In this document: piece after piece, positions 63,800-64,000 of the stretch
How the letters are laid out: each line of letters opens with the position of its first letter
Position numbering within the stretch: position 1 is the stretch's first letter
Origin: Oncomelania hupensis
Taxonomy: Eukaryota > Mollusca > Gastropoda > Littorinimorpha > Pomatiopsidae
Length of the DNA stretch: 64,000 nt
Direction: 5' to 3'
Assembly: GCA_036898135.1 (NCBI GenBank)
Contig: CM072511.1
Span: 77,666,754-77,730,753, forward strand
Notes under the pieces: generated by a model
Told to the model about the DNA's origin: nothing
The model's input: the letters and a program-made list of their open reading frames with translations, nothing else
Databases searched by the model: none
Program-made: the position numbers and the translations under genes

Positions 63800-64000
63800 T
63801 ATGCTTTGCAAAAACATACCAAAAATAGATCAGCATACAGTGGAATGGCTCTATTTAAACCATAGTATGTAACAACATTAGGTTATTTGATCATACATGT
63901 GTATGAGAGATCACTTGAAGGTCAAGATCATCCAAGGTTTAGGTCACTGAAGGTCAAGGTCATCCCAAAGTCACTGGGTATTTTTGTATACAACTTTGCT
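63800..64000 (+). repeat. Dispersed AAGGTCA-type repeat, family A (3' part, runs off the window)
   Basis: 'tgcaaaaacataccaaaaatagatcagcatacagtggaatggc', 'ggttatttgatcatacatg', 'gaaggtcaaggtcatcccaaagtcac' match 9385-9555. Confidence 0.7.

Overview
The window is animal genomic DNA, most likely from a mollusc or another lophotrochozoan. This rests on spliced GT-AG exons, long AT-rich introns, many non-LTR retrotransposon lineages, a Penelope-like relic, hAT and other terminal-inverted-repeat (TIR) elements, and dispersed repeats studded with AAGGTCA motifs. No species can be named from the sequence alone. There is no bacterial gene, rRNA, CRISPR array or convincing functional tRNA.

Only one host gene is visible, on the plus strand from about 5.56 kb to at least 53.4 kb, with neither end in the window. 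Its exons encode a disordered adaptor or scaffold protein. Five exons (5565-5642, 8577-8705, 9924-9962, 12534-12620, 15565-15696) are followed by a 15-codon exon (18340-18384), a 618-nt proline-rich exon (20165-20782), two or three weaker candidate exons, three microexons (19, 29 and 10 nt near 50.4-51.9 kb), a 312-nt exon (52488-52799) and a 164-nt exon (53228-53391). The reading phase is consistent across the confident exons. The first seven are all phase 0-0. Exons 2-6 of the window carry short acidic tyrosine motifs (YDDF, YDDC, YDDV, YDDI, YEDP) and several exons carry RxLPPxP-type SH3 ligands. This resembles the logic of immune-type adaptors such as SLP-76/BLNK or ADAP/FYB, but no SAM, SH2 or SH3 domain lies in the window, so orthology is not established.

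The rest is intron filled with mobile DNA. Minus-strand L2/CR1-group LINEs lie at 2.08-5.17 kb, 24.5-26.15 kb and 44.1-47.9 kb, and a truncated 3' end lies at 49.6-50.0 kb. An RTE-type LINE family ending in GGATA-like pentamers has one nearly intact copy (36.1-39.5 kb, 1035-aa ORF) and four relics (12.9-15.1, 28.5-31.1, 50.6-51.1, 56.4-58.4 kb). There is a Jockey relic (6.95-7.85 kb), a Rex1-like RT (23.1-24.07 kb), a CR1-like fragment (24.07-24.46 kb), another LINE relic (31.9-34.35 kb) and a Penelope-like relic (34.75-35.8 kb). DNA transposons include a hAT nested in a hAT (16175-18043), a 1.1-kb hAT with telomere-like repeats (60208-61314), an 830-bp TIR element with a 3-bp target duplication (10712-11541) and a 191-bp MITE. 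A roughly 700-bp non-autonomous retroposon family with an (ATCA)n tail occurs at least five times, plus 3' fragments. A 633-bp solo LTR with a TAGTT duplication sits inside the 24.5-26.15 kb LINE.

Many insertions keep target-site duplications, so their order can be read. The most notable layouts are a three-layer nest (LINE, then retroposon, then MITE at 31.9-34.35 kb), a LINE whose EEP-RT frame is cut by a 66-bp retroposon tail with a 13-bp duplication, and a LINE flanked by unusually long direct repeats of about 82-92 bp.
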